NCBI GenBank assembly: GCA_006538405.1
Contig: BJKQ01000007.1
Span: forward strand, 496,001 to 560,000
Direction: 5' to 3'
DNA length: 64,000 nucleotides
From: Hansfordia pulvinata
Taxonomy: Eukaryota > Ascomycota > Sordariomycetes > Xylariales
Of this stretch, positions 44,553-58,126 are shown piece by piece. Made by a program: the position numbers and the translations under genes. Each line of letters starts with the position of its first letter. Within the stretch, counting starts at the first letter, position 1. The notes under the pieces are model-generated. The model had not been told where the DNA came from, did not search any database, and saw only the letters and a list, made by a program, of their open reading frames with translations.

Positions 44553-46539
44553 ATGCGTGGCGCCCTGTTAACGGGCCTTCTGGGGCTTGTCCCGTTCGGC
44601 CAAGGGGCCCGAAAGAGCCTCACATCAAGAACCAGGTATGTCCGTCCGTCCGTGTGCTGCAGGAAGAAAACAAAAGAAATGCCCGCTTTGTGGCGCACTG
44701 CGTGGAAGGGGCCGGGGTGTTGATGTCGACAAGGTGCAAGCAAGGTTTTCCCACCGGAGCCTCGTCAACCCCGAGCCCGGTGTGGCAGCCCTTTACCCCG
44801 AGCATTATCTGAGCACGCCCATCGACCATTTCCAGAACCAGACCAGGTACGAGCCGCACTCGAACGACTCGTTCGGCCTGAGGTACTGGTTCGACGCCCA
44901 GTTCTATCAGCCCGGCGGGCCCGTGTTGGTCCTCCTGTCCGGCGAGTTTGACGGCGATGCTCGGCTGCCGTACCTGCAGAAGGGCATCATCTACGAGCTC
45001 GCCAAGGCCACGCACGGCGTCGGCGTGGTCCTCGAGCACCGCTACTACGGCAAGAGCATCCCCGTCCCCGACTTCAGCACCGCCAGCCTGCGCTTCTTGA
45101 CCACCGAGCAGGCCCTGGCGGACACGGCCTTCTTCGCCGAGAACGCGCGGTTCCCGGGCCTCGAGCACCTCGACCTGAGCCCGCGGTCCACGCCGTGGGT
45201 AGCGTACGGGGGCTCGTACGCTGGAGCGTTCGCCGCTTTCCTGCGGGTGGCGTACCCCGGCGTGTTCTGGGGCGCCATCTCGTCCTCCGGGGTCCCCGTG
45301 GCCATCTGGGACTACTGGGAGTACTACGAGGCGGCCCGGATCTACGGGCCCCCGGACTGCATCGACGCCACCCAGAAACTTGTAGATGTAGTAGACACGA
45401 TCCTCTTGGGCCCTGACGACGACGACGACGACGACGGTGACGGTGACAAGTCTCACCGTGTTCAGCAGCTCAAGGCGGCCTTTGGACTCGGCAACGTCAC
45501 CAGAAATGACGACTTTGCCAACGCGCTGAACGCCGGTATCAACGGCCTCCAGGGCCTGAACTGGGACCCCGCCGTCAGCGAGAATGGTTTTTATGAGTAC
45601 TGCGCCAACATCTCGTCCAAAATCCTCCTGTACCCCGGCCTGGCCGAGCGGGAGCCGTCCGTGCGGGATATAGTGTCGGCCGGGGGCCACGGGGATGAGT
45701 CAAAAAGTCTATCGGCCCAGGTCCTGAACGCGATCGGCTACCTGAACGAGACTGTGGTCTCGAGGTGCGGCGAGGACCAAGACCGGTGCTTCTCCCAGCA
45801 CAACCCGGCCGTGTATGCCCGGGACGACATCACCCAGGATTGGCGCCTGTGGAGCTATCAGGTCTGCACCGAGTAAGTGGCCCCTTCCCCGTAGCCCCCT
45901 TTTGCCCCCCCTTGACTGTCACGATACCCCTGGAGATCGTTGATCCGGTAGGTATCGAGGCTGACTTGCTTGCTTGTTTGTTTGTTTGCTTGCAGGTGGG
46001 GGTACCTGCAAACGGGCAGCGGTGTGCCGGGGGCCAGCTGCCTCTGGTCTCGCGCCTCGTCGACGTGGAGTACTCGTCCATCGTCTGCCGGGAGGCCTTC
46101 AATCTGACGGGCCCGGCCAACGTGACCCGGATCAACCAGTACGGGGGGTTCGGCATCCGCCACCCCGGCTGGCCTTTGTCGACGGCGAGTGGGACCCCTG
46201 GCGCGCGGCCGGCGTGCACGCCCCGTCGCAGCCCGAGCGGCCCTCGACGGCGAGCGAGCCCGCGATCCTGATCGACGGGGCCGTCCACCACTGGGACGAG
46301 AACGGCCTCTTCCCCAGCGAGAGGACCGAGGGCCTGCCTCCCGCCGCGGTAGCCCACGCAAAGCACGACATTGCCCGGTTCGTGCAGGCGTGGCTGCGCG
46401 AATGGTCCTCGCCACCACCCGGTAAGAGAGCCCAGCCCGCCCACCAGCCAGAGTGCGTATGGAGGTTGTAGATTGCTAACAAGAACAATAACGACAATTA
46501 GAACAAGGACCAGATGACGCCGATATATCAGACCTCTAA
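44553..46539 (+). CDS. Serine carboxypeptidase S28 family; two one-base frameshifts
   Basis: Four exons: 44553-44635, 44745-45872, 45996-46421 and 46502-46539. A signal peptide (GALLTGLLGLVPFGQG) opens the protein. STPIDHFQNQTRYEPHS and YWFDAQFYQPGGPVLVLLSGE are S28 marks. The nucleophile motif is AYGGSYAGAFAAF; the acid and base lie in FVDGEWDPW and GAVHHWDENG. N-glycosylation sequons are present. Exon lengths sum to 1675 nt, two short of 559 codons. The frame breaks at 46029-46035 (GGGGGCC, within GVPGAQLPLVSRL) and at 46163-46166 (a CCCC run, within IRHPRLAFVDG); the conserved sequence continues beyond each. The last exon follows a GTAAGA, GCTAAC, ATTAG intron and adds EQGPDDADISDL. The first intron's acceptor, AAG, is weak. 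Secreted prolyl-type exopeptidase is the expected role. A Glu-to-Asp7 repeat sits mid-protein. Confidence 0.85.
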
Positions 46540-47054
46540 CTTGACCTGAACAACTTTGGGCGTGCGGCAAGTTCTATCTAGATAACTACGTACTATTCAA
46601 GGCAGACAGAACTGGGCATCTACGGATCATGTTCAGCGCGTTCCCATCTCGCGACGCGCCGCCATGTTCTGACCCGCTATTCTCATAGGGGCGGTCTCTC
46701 CTCTTTGCGCCCTATATTCCAAGCGTTATCCCCAGTAGACTAGACGCAACTAGATTCAACCGAACGTGCAAGGGCCCAGTTGTTCTCGCCAGCCTGCCAA
46801 GGCGTCGGCGTTCTAGCAGGCTTTCCTGTGTAGCCTTCGAACATATATATGCTCTGCGTTTCTTAGAGAAGGGGGTCTTTTTTTGGTCTTTCTTTCTTTC
46901 TTCGCCCCTTGAGCGTCATGAGTGTTTAGACGACCACGCTGGGGAAGAAAGCCTCCTTCCCATGCCGTCCCAGCAGCATCCTCACCACGCTCGTCCGAGA
47001 CAGTACGAGTACATCCAGCCCCCGGAACCCAGGCCGCTGTTCTACCCTGGAGAA

Positions 47055-47077
47055 CCCCCCCCCCCCCCCCCCCCCCC
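47055..47077. repeat. Poly-C tract, 23 C
   Basis: Uninterrupted run of 23 C in the gene desert. The true length may differ, given the other C-run problems in this window. Confidence 0.95.
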
Positions 47078-47871
47078 TAAAAAGCCCATAATGGTCTTTC
47101 TGGTTGGTGGTCGTGCGAGAGACGGGAACCTGTCAAGAAGTACTCTTTCTCCTCTCGTACTAAGCCCCGTCTCTCTCGTTTCCTGCTGAACCAGGCTGAG
47201 AACGCCAACGCGTCGGTCGGCGCCCATCATATTGCGTGTGTGCGCACTGCACATCCCGTCAGTTTTCGTTCAGAAAGAAGAGGGGCGAAAGGGAGAAAAA
47301 GCAAAAACACGAAGAAGAGAATACCGCGTGGTTCCTACGGTTGCAATCGGCTGCGTCTCGTGCATGCGCAAACGATATGGGGGGGCGGTCTTCCAGCCTC
47401 GAGTTGCCGGTGTGACTCGTCCCGCCCGCTCTGTGATCTTGCGAGAGGGGCCCGATGCCAGGGAGAATCCTCCTTCGCCTACCGTACCCGTGTGAAGTGC
47501 ACGCCCATGTAATAATTCGAGGATGGAAAAAATAGGGGCCAGGGGCCCCACGCAGAGCAAAGTGCGGTCTTTGGCCGGGACAACGACCTTGCCCCCTCCC
47601 CCTCTCTCCTTTGCGATGCTGTCTTGTGTTCCTGTGATCGCCTGCGGGTCGAATGGGAGGTTGAACAACCCCCCTCCTCCTTCACACACCTTGGCCGCAC
47701 CCCTGTGGGCTACCCGCACAGCGTCGCCGCATACGCCGGACAGGCCCATAACGAGTACCTACGCGGGGCGCCCTGGCGGAGGACGATGCCGGGGCGAGCC
47801 AAGCCAACACAAACGACGTTCTGACCGCGTATCTGTCTGTACGAGTATGCGGGTACGTATGCACGTACTCC

Positions 47872-47986
<115 letters not shown>

Positions 47987-49612
47987 GCACACACAGGCGC
48001 ATTCTCTTCCTGTAAGTGTATCGTCATGTCTCCTGTCTCTCGCGCAACATGTGGCCCATCTCTCTCATCAGCTTCTATCTCTACCGAGTGAGCAAAGGCC
48101 CCCGTGCGTGGGGCTCCACCGCGACGACAGGCCGGCCTCACTTGCCAAAGCAATAATGAATGGTCCGCAGGACAAGACGCCCAGATACATCGTCAACCAG
48201 CCACGGGATACTTTTTTTCCCCTATGCCGTCCATCATCCGTGTACAAAGTGTGGGCAACGGACTGGCGCCGCCGCCCGTGACCAGGGGAGAGAGAAAAGT
48301 CCGAGGTGCCCCATCATGCTCGCAAGTACGAGTACCCATTCTTTATTATTCGTCTCTCATGCACTTCTTTCTTGGGGGGGGACCACCATTGATGCTAAAG
48401 TGGTGAACCAAGAAGTACCCCGGACCCAGGTACCGGGTCGAGGGAGAAGAGCGAGCAGCCGAAGAGCCCGAGGTGCAGCAGGAAAGAGGGTCGGTTAGAG
48501 AGGCTGGCAAGCCACAAAAGGGCAGGGATTCGTTCAGCAGCAGAGATGGGGCGGGTCCTTGTTAGAGACGCAGAGGAAAGAGGAGAAGGAGGAGGACAAG
48601 AAGACCATTGAGAAGCTCAACGAAAGAGAAGAGCAAGAAGAAGGAAAAGAAGCACATTGCATGCCTCGGCTGTACGGGAATAAGCACGAGGTTTCGAAAA
48701 TGGAAACTCGTGTGCGATGGAAGGTCCTTCCTGAGTCCAGACTGATCCCGTGTCTACCGGCCGCGCGGTAGCTGTGCTTTGGTGGAGATGACATGATGCT
48801 GCTGCTGCTGTTGGTGAGCGTGGTGAGCCTCGCCCTGCCTCATCCGGGGTTTTTTTTTCTTCCCCTTTCCCTTCCACACTCCCTGCATTTCTTCGGTACC
48901 GCACCGAGCTGCCGGGCTCCTTTTTGGCTACCTTTTCGGGGAGGGGACATCCCCATTGTCTGGTACTCGCACATCTTGTGTTTGTATACCCGTGCTCAGG
49001 GTGTGCGTGGGCGCGCGGGGGTCTGCACATGCCTACCTACCTACTTACGTATAGGTGGGTATACGGAGTACGAGTAAGTACTCGTAGAAGGGGGTCCCAC
49101 GGGGATGATGATTTATTGATTACTGTGCAGAGTGTGTGGCCGCTGTTCGCTGTTATTCTCGGAGTGTGGAGCTGGGGACAAGCCGCGCTTTGCTTGGCCC
49201 TTTCGGGTAGTTGGACGGTTTTTTGGGGGGGGTTTCTGGGCGTTTCTGGGGCGCGGCGATGATCATCCCGTCACCCAGTCGAGATCATTCAGGCCTCCGC
49301 TTTTCCATCTCAGGGGCTAAACCGCTTGTGATCCGGGCAGCGTCGATTCCCACTGCGCCCAATGCACATCAGCCTCAATAGCCCGAGGGGGAAATGGCCT
49401 GATTTTTTTCTGGCCCTTTTACGAGTATTATTTCGGTTTGGAGAAGAGGAGCGGACGCCCAGGAAAGGAGCAGCAAAGAGTCCCCTACTGCGCCTGTCAT
49501 CAGTCTATGCGTGATCAGAGATGTCCTTACCTGATGTAAGGTATCTATCATGTCCGATAGTAGATGAGGAGGCAGGCTGGATACCTATCCACACTCAGAC
49601 TCCAGAGTGCCA

Positions 49613-49634
49613 ACACACACACACACACACACAC
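49613..49634. repeat. (CA)n microsatellite
   Basis: About eleven CA units in the gene desert. Confidence 0.95.
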
Positions 49635-50846
49635 CCCCTATCCCTCCCTGTCCCAAACTGGATCGGTGATTCTGACTTGATCCCCACGACAGCCGTATCC
49701 GATGTGACCCTTTCCCCAAGTGCTCGTACCCATTTCCTTCCCTCGCCATGCCTTGGCCCTCGCCCACCCACCCCCTCACTGCGAGGCGAGGAGCTTTTCC
49801 CGGGCTCGCTCGCATACGACCATCGCCCCAGCGGGTGCTTCATCTCTCTCTCTCTCTCTCCTCTCCTCGCCTCTCGAGCACGCTTCTTCTGGCGCGGCCT
49901 GCATCGCGGACCCGGCACGAAATTGACTTTGACGGTGAGCGACGGGTATTTTTCCGCACGCTTTGATTGGTGGGCAGTGCGGTGCCATGTCCGTCGCTTC
50001 TCCGGCTGTAGTTCTAGTTGGATCGACCGACGGGGATGAAGAGGGGGGGGGAGCGTCCCCTTTTGGTGGAGTTGTTGTGATTTCATCTGCCTACCACGGA
50101 TACATCCTACCCCTTGCGAGTACTCGCTGGGCTACCTACGAGCACGGATCCTCGTACTTTATTTCCCTGGGGGACTCGTCCTTCTCTTCTCCGCTTCGTG
50201 CGAAGAAGACTACTACATACGCGTAGCAATATGTAGCCACTAATAACTACCGCGACTGCGAGTACTACTTGAACGCCTACCTACTCGTACCTCCCGGCAG
50301 GTAGTGAGAAACCCAGCCTGCCGGGGAACGGTACCCAGGGCCACCGCCTCGCAAGATGGAAGCACACCTCGGTGTTGATCGACCAGCTAGCGGGTTCGTC
50401 TCCTTTTGCGGTGCAGTCCTTGGTAGCAGAGGCTGTTTTCCTATTTCTTTTTCCTCCTCTTTTTCTTACGCATCCATTGCCTCTGCTCGCATCTTGTCGA
50501 TAACTTGCAACTGGGAGGCGGTAAAAAGACGGGCTCTTGGTTGTTCTTGTCTTTTGCCACGCAACCGCGTCCAGCCTAGCCTTGACCGAGTGACAACAAC
50601 CACGCGCCTACAAGTACAAACCTACCGACGGTAGCTCTCGTACACATACATGACCTACCACCACTTTCAAGTCATTCGGTATATACCGATGCTCGCAAGG
50701 CCGGATCTGCGGCGAGTACGAGTTCAACAGCAGCAGCCCTGCTTGACCGGCCAGCCGGCGTCGTCCGTGTGGCCACGCGGATATACTCGTGGAAAGAAGC
50801 CTGTCTTTCGAGGGAGGGGGACACGAGGCAGGCTGGCAGGGCTACT

Positions 50847-50885
50847 ATCCAGCCAGCCAGCCAGCCAGTCAGCCAGTCAGCCAGC
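50847..50885. repeat. (AGCC/AGTC)n tetranucleotide repeat
   Basis: Tandem CAGC/CAGT tetramers (ccagccagccagccag, then tcagccagtcagccag). Confidence 0.9.
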
Positions 50886-51430
50886 ATGCCGATACCTGGA
50901 CGTGGGACGGCTTTGCCAGGATGGCGTCGTGGTGCTGTCACATCGCCCTCCGCAATCTTTGCTGCGACGTGACGGCCCTGGCCCACGCCATCCAATGCAC
51001 ACACACACAACCCTTGCCCGCATTGCGGAACCTCGAGCAGGTCCAGTGAGGTCGTACATGACATAAGAATACATGTACCCGCCTACCTACCTACATCATT
51101 GATGTGCCTACCTGGTTAGAAATAATGATAATAAGAGAGGGGCACGGCACTGGCCGGCTGGCTGTCCGGGGCTTTGCTCCGCAGTGCTCTGTTCTGGACC
51201 GCCCCGGTCTGTTGATTCGAGCCGCAGGCCCCGAACTGATTTGCAGCGCATGTACGGGTCTGCAAGTCACTCTACCGTCCCAGAGAGAGGCGCTTCTGCG
51301 TTGGGAGTGTTGCATTAGCGGAACCCCAGCACAGTCGTAACGCGTCTGACAGAACCTTGCAGTCGACGTGCGTCCGGTAGGGTAGGTTAGCACCAGGTAA
51401 GTACGTATTTGTATATACATGAGGTACAAT

Positions 51431-51490
51431 TAGGTAGGTAGGTAGGTAGGCAGGCGGGAAGGCAGGCACAGGCAGGCAGGCGGGTAGGCA
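51431..51490. repeat. (TAGG/CAGG)n tetranucleotide repeat
   Basis: Perfect TAGG repeats grade into CAGG and CGGG variants over about 60 bp. Its complement CCTA also recurs at 49032-49045, 51079-51092 and 59313-59324. Confidence 0.9.
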
Positions 51491-52258
51491 AGGCAAGCAG
51501 GACCCAGGGAAGTGAGCGATCCCAGTCGGCAGGTACGCACACGGTCAGGGAAATAACGTTCGCGGGGTACTTACTATCGCACCTCAATTAGGTGCTTGTT
51601 AAGGTAGACCCGACCAGAGTTGAGTGCTTCGCGAACGTAAATTCCCGGACCGCGTGGTACGGTACGGCACAACCTATGGAGCGGAGCCGCCGTCGCTCTC
51701 CGGGAGTACTACCACTCACTCACTCGCGCGGGCGGCCAACATACCATCCCATTCCATTCCATCCTATCCCATCCAGTCCCATTCAGAACCCAGCAGAACA
51801 GAACATGGGCGGGCAAACGCGAGCTGCTGGACGGGCAGACCAGACCAGCCAACCGGCCAGAAGCCAGGAGCCAAGCCCCCATGCGCCGCCTCGCTATTTC
51901 AATACGCACCTACACTACCCAGCCAACTTGTGTATTTATGTACGGAGCGATTTCCACCCCCATCGACTGGCTGGGAACCTTTGGGCGTCATGATTCCAAC
52001 CCACCTCTCGCCGCCCATCTGTACCACACGAGCCTCCAGACGGACGACGACATCCCCTCCCAAGAGACCGCACACGAGCCTCTCTTTCCTTTCTTGATAC
52101 CTCTGTACTGCACACCTTTACCCATTTATATACAATTCAAACAACATCCACACCTGCTTGTGTGTCTCTCTCTGTCTCTCTCTTCTGGTCTGGCCTCCGC
52201 AAAGAAGGAAGGCAGCGGAAACGTTAAAGAGGGAAACAGAACATCGAGAAAAAAAAAG

Positions 52259-55200
52259 ATGATCACGGAGGCCATGACCCATACGAACAAGAGCCATCGG
52301 CAGATCCTGCCCGCGCCCTCGACTGGTTTGGAGCCCCCGCGAGAGCAGAAGACCCCACCTGAGCGAAGGCGGAGCATCGCCCAGGCCTGCTACAACTGCC
52401 GCAAGAACAAGTCCAAGGTGTGTATTATTATAGACTCCCGCGTTCATGGCACCACGATGAAATCAAATCTCGGTTCTCTTGTTCCCTTGCCCCACGCCGT
52501 ACACACTTCGCCCTCTTCCCTGTTCTCTCAAGACTCGAATCCTCGTACCTTGGGACTTCTGTCAGGCCGTAGTAGTCATGTCTGCTAAACTCCCCGGGCG
52601 GCTGGTTGGGGTTGGGTTCCCCTTTTTCTTCTTCATTTCAGATCTTGCCCCCATTTCTCACGGCTCCTTTATAGTGCGACGGGCAACGACCCAAGTGCGG
52701 CGGCTGCCAGAACAAGAACCGGGCGTGCGGGTACGACGGCGAGCAGGGGCAGACGCGGCCAGCGGCGCTTAAGGCCCGCCTATGGTGCTGCGAGAAAGCA
52801 TTTCGCGTCTTCGGCATAGTCGCCCCGTGGGCTGCCGAGCAGCACCACCCCCATTCCAACTCCTCCATCGCCGAGGCGGGCAGCGAGGAGGGCGTCGGCT
52901 CCGGCGGCTCCGGGATCGCGATCGCCCCCCACCGGCCGACCGGCCCCTGTGGGCCGGGTCCTTGATCTACCTGCTCCCCGGCAGCACACTCACCGATCGC
53001 GCCGTGGCCAGCTTCTTCGCCAACAGCGGCTGCATCTTCCAGGTCTTCACCCGGGCCGAAGTCGCCGGCTTGCGCTCTCAGGTCTTTTCTTCCTCAGGTT
53101 CCATCGCCTCCGCCGGTGCCGGGCCTCCGCCGGAGGGCCCCGCCGCAGAGGACGAAAGCGGGGCCAGCGCCGGGATAGCCCGGAAGGCGCCGACGTGCTG
53201 CCTGATGGCGGTGGCGGCCGCAGGGGCCGAGTTCCTCGACGCCGACGCCGACATGGACCGCAACGCGGCGCAGGGATTTTACGACATCTCCAAACACCTG
53301 TTCGAGTCGCTCGTGGCCGATGAGCTGCTCCTCGAGGCCATCAAGGTGTGCGTGCTGCTGTGCATGTGCAACATCATGAATCGGAGCGCGGTGGCCTCCA
53401 TGTGGGCCGGTGAGCACTTTGGCCTCTCTTTTTTTTTTTTGTCTTCTTTTGTATTATGTAATCTCTTGAACACCACAGCCTTGGAGTTTCTTTGTGTTAC
53501 CCTCACGCCTCAGCCTCGTCCCCCTCTTCCATTGACCACGTCTAACCACAATCACCCGGCGCAGACACCGGACTGCAACTGGCGCGGCAACTCGGCCACG
53601 AAGCCTCACACTCGCCCTCCGCGACGCCGACGGAGCACGGCATGCCCGGCGCTCCGCGGTCATGGAGTGCCCTGGTTTCCCTCTCGCTGTGGGTATTCTT
53701 TGCTGACGCAGTCGCATAAAGCATGGGTGCGTGTCTGTAACTGTGTGGGTCCGGCTGACACTATGTTTGCAGATGGCTTTCTTCAAGACCGGACCGCCCC
53801 CGCGGAGTCGACAAAACCATTTTACAAGCTCCAGTGAGTACCCAGTGACGGGAATCTATGCAGCTCGTGCTTGCTATGGCTCTCAGCTCACCAAAGTCAT
53901 CAGCTGTCTGGGCGTCACTCATATGCTCCGCCATGTGTGACTGGGCAGCTGTCTCAGTACTCCAACATCAAAACCAGTGAAAGCAAGTTATCTAAATTCA
54001 TCTACTCGCTTCAATGAATGACCCGTTTGTATAAAACATGTGTCTGGTTTTCCTTTCGAGAGGAACAAGAGAGGGAAAAAAGACGGCTTGACTAACCGGC
54101 CTCCAGTCGTCGAGATGGAAATGGCCAAGATCACCCTCATCAAAGCCAAGATCCGCAACCTCAACTTGACAGAAAACGCGAGCGACGTCCTCGAGCTGCA
54201 GGCGGCCAAGGAGGAGCTGGACCATTGGCCTATTCAGCAGCACAAGGACGCCAAGATTTCCCGCTCCCTCAGCCACGACGTGCCGTCGGCACTGCGGCGT
54301 TCCATCTTCCACGCCAACCTCCTGTGGTTCGGTGCCAGCACGCTCCTGTACCGCCGGATCGCCTCCCACTGGGAGCAGTCCTTCCGGCAGGGCGGCGGTC
54401 ACGATGGGGGCTTGATGTTGCATCACCCCGCGAATCGGCTGGCGGTGGCCCACAGCCTGTCGGCCGTTGAGGCGGCCCAAATGCTGGCGGGCTTTGTCGC
54501 CCAGATGACCGTTGTTCCCAAGGGTTCTCGAGAATTCATGTAGGCCCGGTGCCCCCCCCCCCCCCCCCCCCCCCCCGCCGCGCGCGCTCCTTATGATACG
54601 CCACTACAAAACGTACCCGCAGCCACCCACACACACGCACACGAACAAACACATGTTAACTAACAACGCCGATCCCCCACCACACGCAGATTCCAAATGT
54701 ATCTCTCAGGCTTGCTCCTCCTACACTCGGCGGCCCAGAAGCAGGTCCACGGCTTCAGCCCGGGCGCGTGGGAGGAGGACCTGGGCTACGCCAGGACCTT
54801 CCTGGCGGTCCTCGAGTCCTGCGCAGCGACTGAGAAGATTGCCCGCCGCTTCCTCGAGCCCCTGAGGGCCGCCTACGTAACGGTCTTCGCCAACTCGGCG
54901 TCCTCCGCCACCTCGCAGTACGTACCACCGCCGCCACAGGAGCAGCAACAGCAGCAGCAGGCGGCGCCTTCGCCGTCGCCAACCTCGATCTCGCCGCTCG
55001 TCCGGGACATGCGAAGTACCGGCCTCACGCTGGACGTCGGGCACGGCCCGATGCAGGGCCGGGACGAGCCTCAACACCATCATCACCAAGCACACCAGCC
55101 ACTTCAGCGTCTGGAGCAGCATCCGGCCTGTCTGCTCCACATCCCCGCGGCAGCGGACCCCCAACGGCGCGCCGCGTCAATCAGGCTGGTCGAGCTGCTG

Positions 55201-55587
55201 TGCCGGCCCCTGTGGGAGGACAGCGGGCCGTCGCCGCCTTCGTCGTCGTCGTCCCCGTCGTCCCTGTCCCCTTCCTCCCGCACCACCTCCCCCTCATCCC
55301 CCCTGACGGCGGCGGGGGCCTCAGACCCGACGGGCGGCGACGACCCGATGGATATCGATCCGCGGGGCGGGGGCGGCGGCCGGGCGGCGGCGACGTGGGC
55401 TGGGGACCCGCGTCGGGTCGAGCAGGCGGACCTCGTGGAGCTGCTGGAGTGGGACATGGACGTGGTTGGGGACTCGGTCCGGCCGTGCGCGTGGGGCGCG
55501 CACAACCACCACCACCATCGACATGGAAGCGGAGGGGGCAGTCCCGATAGGACCGAGACCGGGGCTAAGTCCCCAGTGGTGCATTAG
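52259..55587 (+). CDS. Zn2Cys6 fungal transcription factor; one-base frameshift
   Basis: Six exons: 52259-52417, 52675-53409, 53565-53692, 53773-53833, 54107-54539 and 54690-55587; about 804 residues. The binuclear zinc cluster is complete: Cys44, 47, 54, 61, 64 and 71 in CYNCRKNKSK, CDGQRPKCGGC and QNKNRAC. The 257-bp first intron splits it just before Cys54. The fungal middle homology region follows (DRAVASFFANSGCIFQVF, MDRNAAQGFYDISKHLF, ALVSLSLW, ALRRSIFHANLLWFGASTLLYRRIASH). The tail is low-complexity (Gln, Ser/Pro, His and Gly runs). Exons total 2414 nt, one short of a whole frame; the break is at six C (52925-52930), where seven would give the in-frame APPPADRPLW. Exon 3's donor (GTATTC) is weak, so the exon 3-4 junction is the least certain. 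It should bind CGG-type sites as a nuclear regulator; targets unknown. Confidence 0.82.
54552..54576. repeat. Poly-C tract of 25 C inside an intron
   Basis: Run of 25 C twelve bases into intron 5 of the Zn2Cys6 gene, right behind its weak GTAGGC donor. Confidence 0.95.
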
Positions 55588-56849
55588 GGGCCGGCGTTGG
55601 CGGGCTGTTGGCGGCGCAGCAGCAGCAGCAGCAGCAGCAGCAGAAACGGGCCCGGCATCACTATCAGAACGGTCATGGTTTCGTTGGTTGAAAGATGAAA
55701 ACAACTGGTTCTTGACCACGTGGAGGAGGGAGGGGGTTTTTCTGGCGAAGAAGGACTGCACGCACGCATGCCGCGTACGTTTCACGAATGGACGCCTTGC
55801 TTGTTGCGTGCTGTTCTTTTCTCGACTTCGGGACGGGTAAAGAGCGTTGCTTCGTTGAGCTGGTGAAGTTTGCCCTCGCGGAGAAGGTGGTCTTTGTTGC
55901 TTGTGTGAGTCCCACCGCTCGAGAAGCTCCCTTTTCTACCTGATCGTATTTCTGTGGCTGACACTGTTAGGCTGCTGTCTGCTTGGACACTCAAAAGTCT
56001 CCCTCACTTGGGTCACAGTGATGCCGCATCTCGAAGTTCACCAACACCACTTATCGAGTCGGGGCACAGCAATGACTCGGTGGTGTGATGATGAGGAGGA
56101 AAGCCAAGGTGAATAAACCTTGAGGCTAGGAGTCGAAAATTCGCGTCAACACCTACACCGGCACGTGTTTCGTGTGTCCTCCACCTCTCTCAATGCAGGG
56201 ACGGTGTTTGGCTTCTCACCCAAGGACAATTTATGATATGAGGAGCACCACAGGGGGCTGATAGCGGACTGTTTGGTTCGTATGTGGCACAAGCGAGTCC
56301 CTTTGGATGGGTACTACCATGCCAGTACGAACGCGAGTGCTTCGTGTCACTGTCCCAGCACACCGGGAGACTTCTCAGTCCTCATTGGGTACCACCTTAT
56401 GATGAGGGTAGCGCCGAACCGCAGAATGACCTACCGAAAGGATCTGGCAGGCGTGATGGGTGGAAGGCGCGAGTGTGTGGCCCAATGCGTGGCGTGTCCT
56501 GGGAATTGTTTTGTTCTTTCCGCCCTGCTTATGGCCCCTATTTCATTGAACGCAGAGCGTCTGGCTTTCTTTGTGTTTTTCGAGGGCAGGGCATGCAAAC
56601 TTCTCTCATCAGCCAGTACCCAAGCCACAGCAAGCGAAGTCGGGGGTCCAATTTGGGCGGCATCCCATTCATGTTGTCTGGGTATGTGGGATATGAGCCA
56701 TGCGGAAGGTCGCAAGGCCTGTGCACGTTCTCAACCACCGCGTCACGATTAGCAAGCGAACCAGTATAAGTACTGAGTATTAATTGATTGTACTTTATTC
56801 GCCTTATCTCGATAGGGGGAAGTTTCCCAAACAAACCCCCGGTCCCTGA
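55588..56849. other. Convergent intergenic region
   Basis: 1.3 kb between the convergent Zn2Cys6 and polytopic membrane protein genes. A (CAG)n tract of about nine units lies at 55617-55643, likely in the 3' UTR of the transcription factor. No gene seen; overlapping 160-codon frames near 56273-56769 have no bias. Confidence 0.55.
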
Positions 56850-58126
56850 TCATACCACCCGGCTGTAGTAGGGGTTCGGGTCGTAGCGGGTGTCAGGCTG
56901 CCAGCCCTCCTGTGGTCCCCCCAGCGGCTGGCGCTCGGGCTTGAAGGGCGGGGCGGCGGCGTAGTCGCTCCTCTCCGCAGTCCTCCTGCTCCTGGCGTCG
57001 ACCCTGGCGGGCTCGACGACGCGGACGGACCCGCGCATGCCGCTGAGCTCGAAGACGAGGATGACGCGGCAGACGAGGGCGGAGGCGAGGAAGCGGACGC
57101 AGACCTGGAGGGCGTCCTCGGTGCTGATGAAGAGGATGCTGGAGAAGACGAGGGTGCCGTAGAGCAGGTGGAAGATGACGCCGAGCGAGGTGGCCCAGGA
57201 CAGGAAGACGAAGTGCCACCGCTCGCGCTTGAAGACGAGCAGGGCGTCGTCCAGCGAGGGGTCGCAGCTCAGGCGGCCCTCCTCGCGGAGCCACCTGGCC
57301 AGCCACGACATGGATGAGGAGGATGATGACGATGATGAAGACACTACTACTCCCCCATCCAGGCCCGGCTCGCCCTCGCCCTCGCCCTCGGGCTGGTGGA
57401 AGACGAGCTTCATGCGCAGGCGCAGGGCGACGGAGCCGACGAGGTGGATGGCGATGGCGACAAAGGCCCACAGGGCGGGCAGCCACTCCTCCTTGGTGGC
57501 GAAGCTGCTGACGCACTGCAGGCCGAGCTCCCAGCTGGCGTGGGCGAGGTTGGCGATGGCGGCGGAGGCGAAGAGGTACTCGAGCAGGGAGACGGCGGCG
57601 GCAGCGGCGGGGGAGGAGAAGTTGGGGGCCACCCAGGAGTCCTCGCGGGGGTCGAGGCGGTCGGAGACGCCGGCGCGGTACTCGAGGGCTCGGAAGGGGG
57701 AGACGGCGGGCCCGCCCGCGGACAGGAGGAAGGCCAGGAGGGGCCTGCGGAGGGAGAGCAGTCCCGTCTCGGCGGTGGTTGAACCCGCCATGCTGAGGAT
57801 GGTGGGCAGGAGGCCCAGCAGGACGGCGGCGGCGGCCATGTTGGCCTTCATGTTCTCGGGGCCTGCTCCATCAGGCAGTCGACCACGTCGTTGGCCGGGC
57901 AGTTCTTGCACCGCGGGTTGGTATACGTCAGGTACCGCGCGTACTGCGCGCCGCACTGCTCCATGTACTCGGGGAAGAAGCCGCTCCACTGCGGGTACCA
58001 CTGCTTGAAGTGGTTCGTGCCCGAGGGGCCGTAGGCGGCGGCGCCGGGGGCGGCCGCCAGGAGGCCGCCGTAGGCGAGGAGGAGGGCCGCGCCGGGCAGG
58101 AGGCGCCGGGCTAGTCTGGCGGCCAT
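56850..58126 (-). CDS. Polytopic membrane protein of unknown function; one-base frameshift
   Basis: Single-exon gene of about 425 residues if one base is added; the span of 1277 nt is one short. The start at 58126 opens a signal peptide or first helix (RRLLPGAALLLAYGGLLAAAPGAAA). A short lumenal part with paired cysteines (WYPQWSGFFPEYMEQCG, NPRCKNCPANDVVDC) follows. The frame breaks in four G at 57858-57861 (plus strand); the natural continuation is EQAPENMKANMAAAAVLLG. Further helices are about AAAVLLGLLPTILSM, SLLEYLFASAAIANLAH, LWAFVAIAIHLVGSVAL, FVFLSWATSLGVIFHLLYGTLVFSSILFI and LQVCVRFLASALVCRVILVF. A poly-Ser loop and a Pro/Arg/Tyr-rich cytosolic tail complete it. The layout, with ETGLLSLRRPLL after helix two, is one I associate with uncharacterised Pezizomycotina membrane proteins. 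No function can be given. Confidence 0.75.

Noticed and set aside
44620..45690. 356-codon minus-strand open frame opposite the S28 peptidase
   Set aside because: Antisense shadow of conserved coding sequence, same GC effect.
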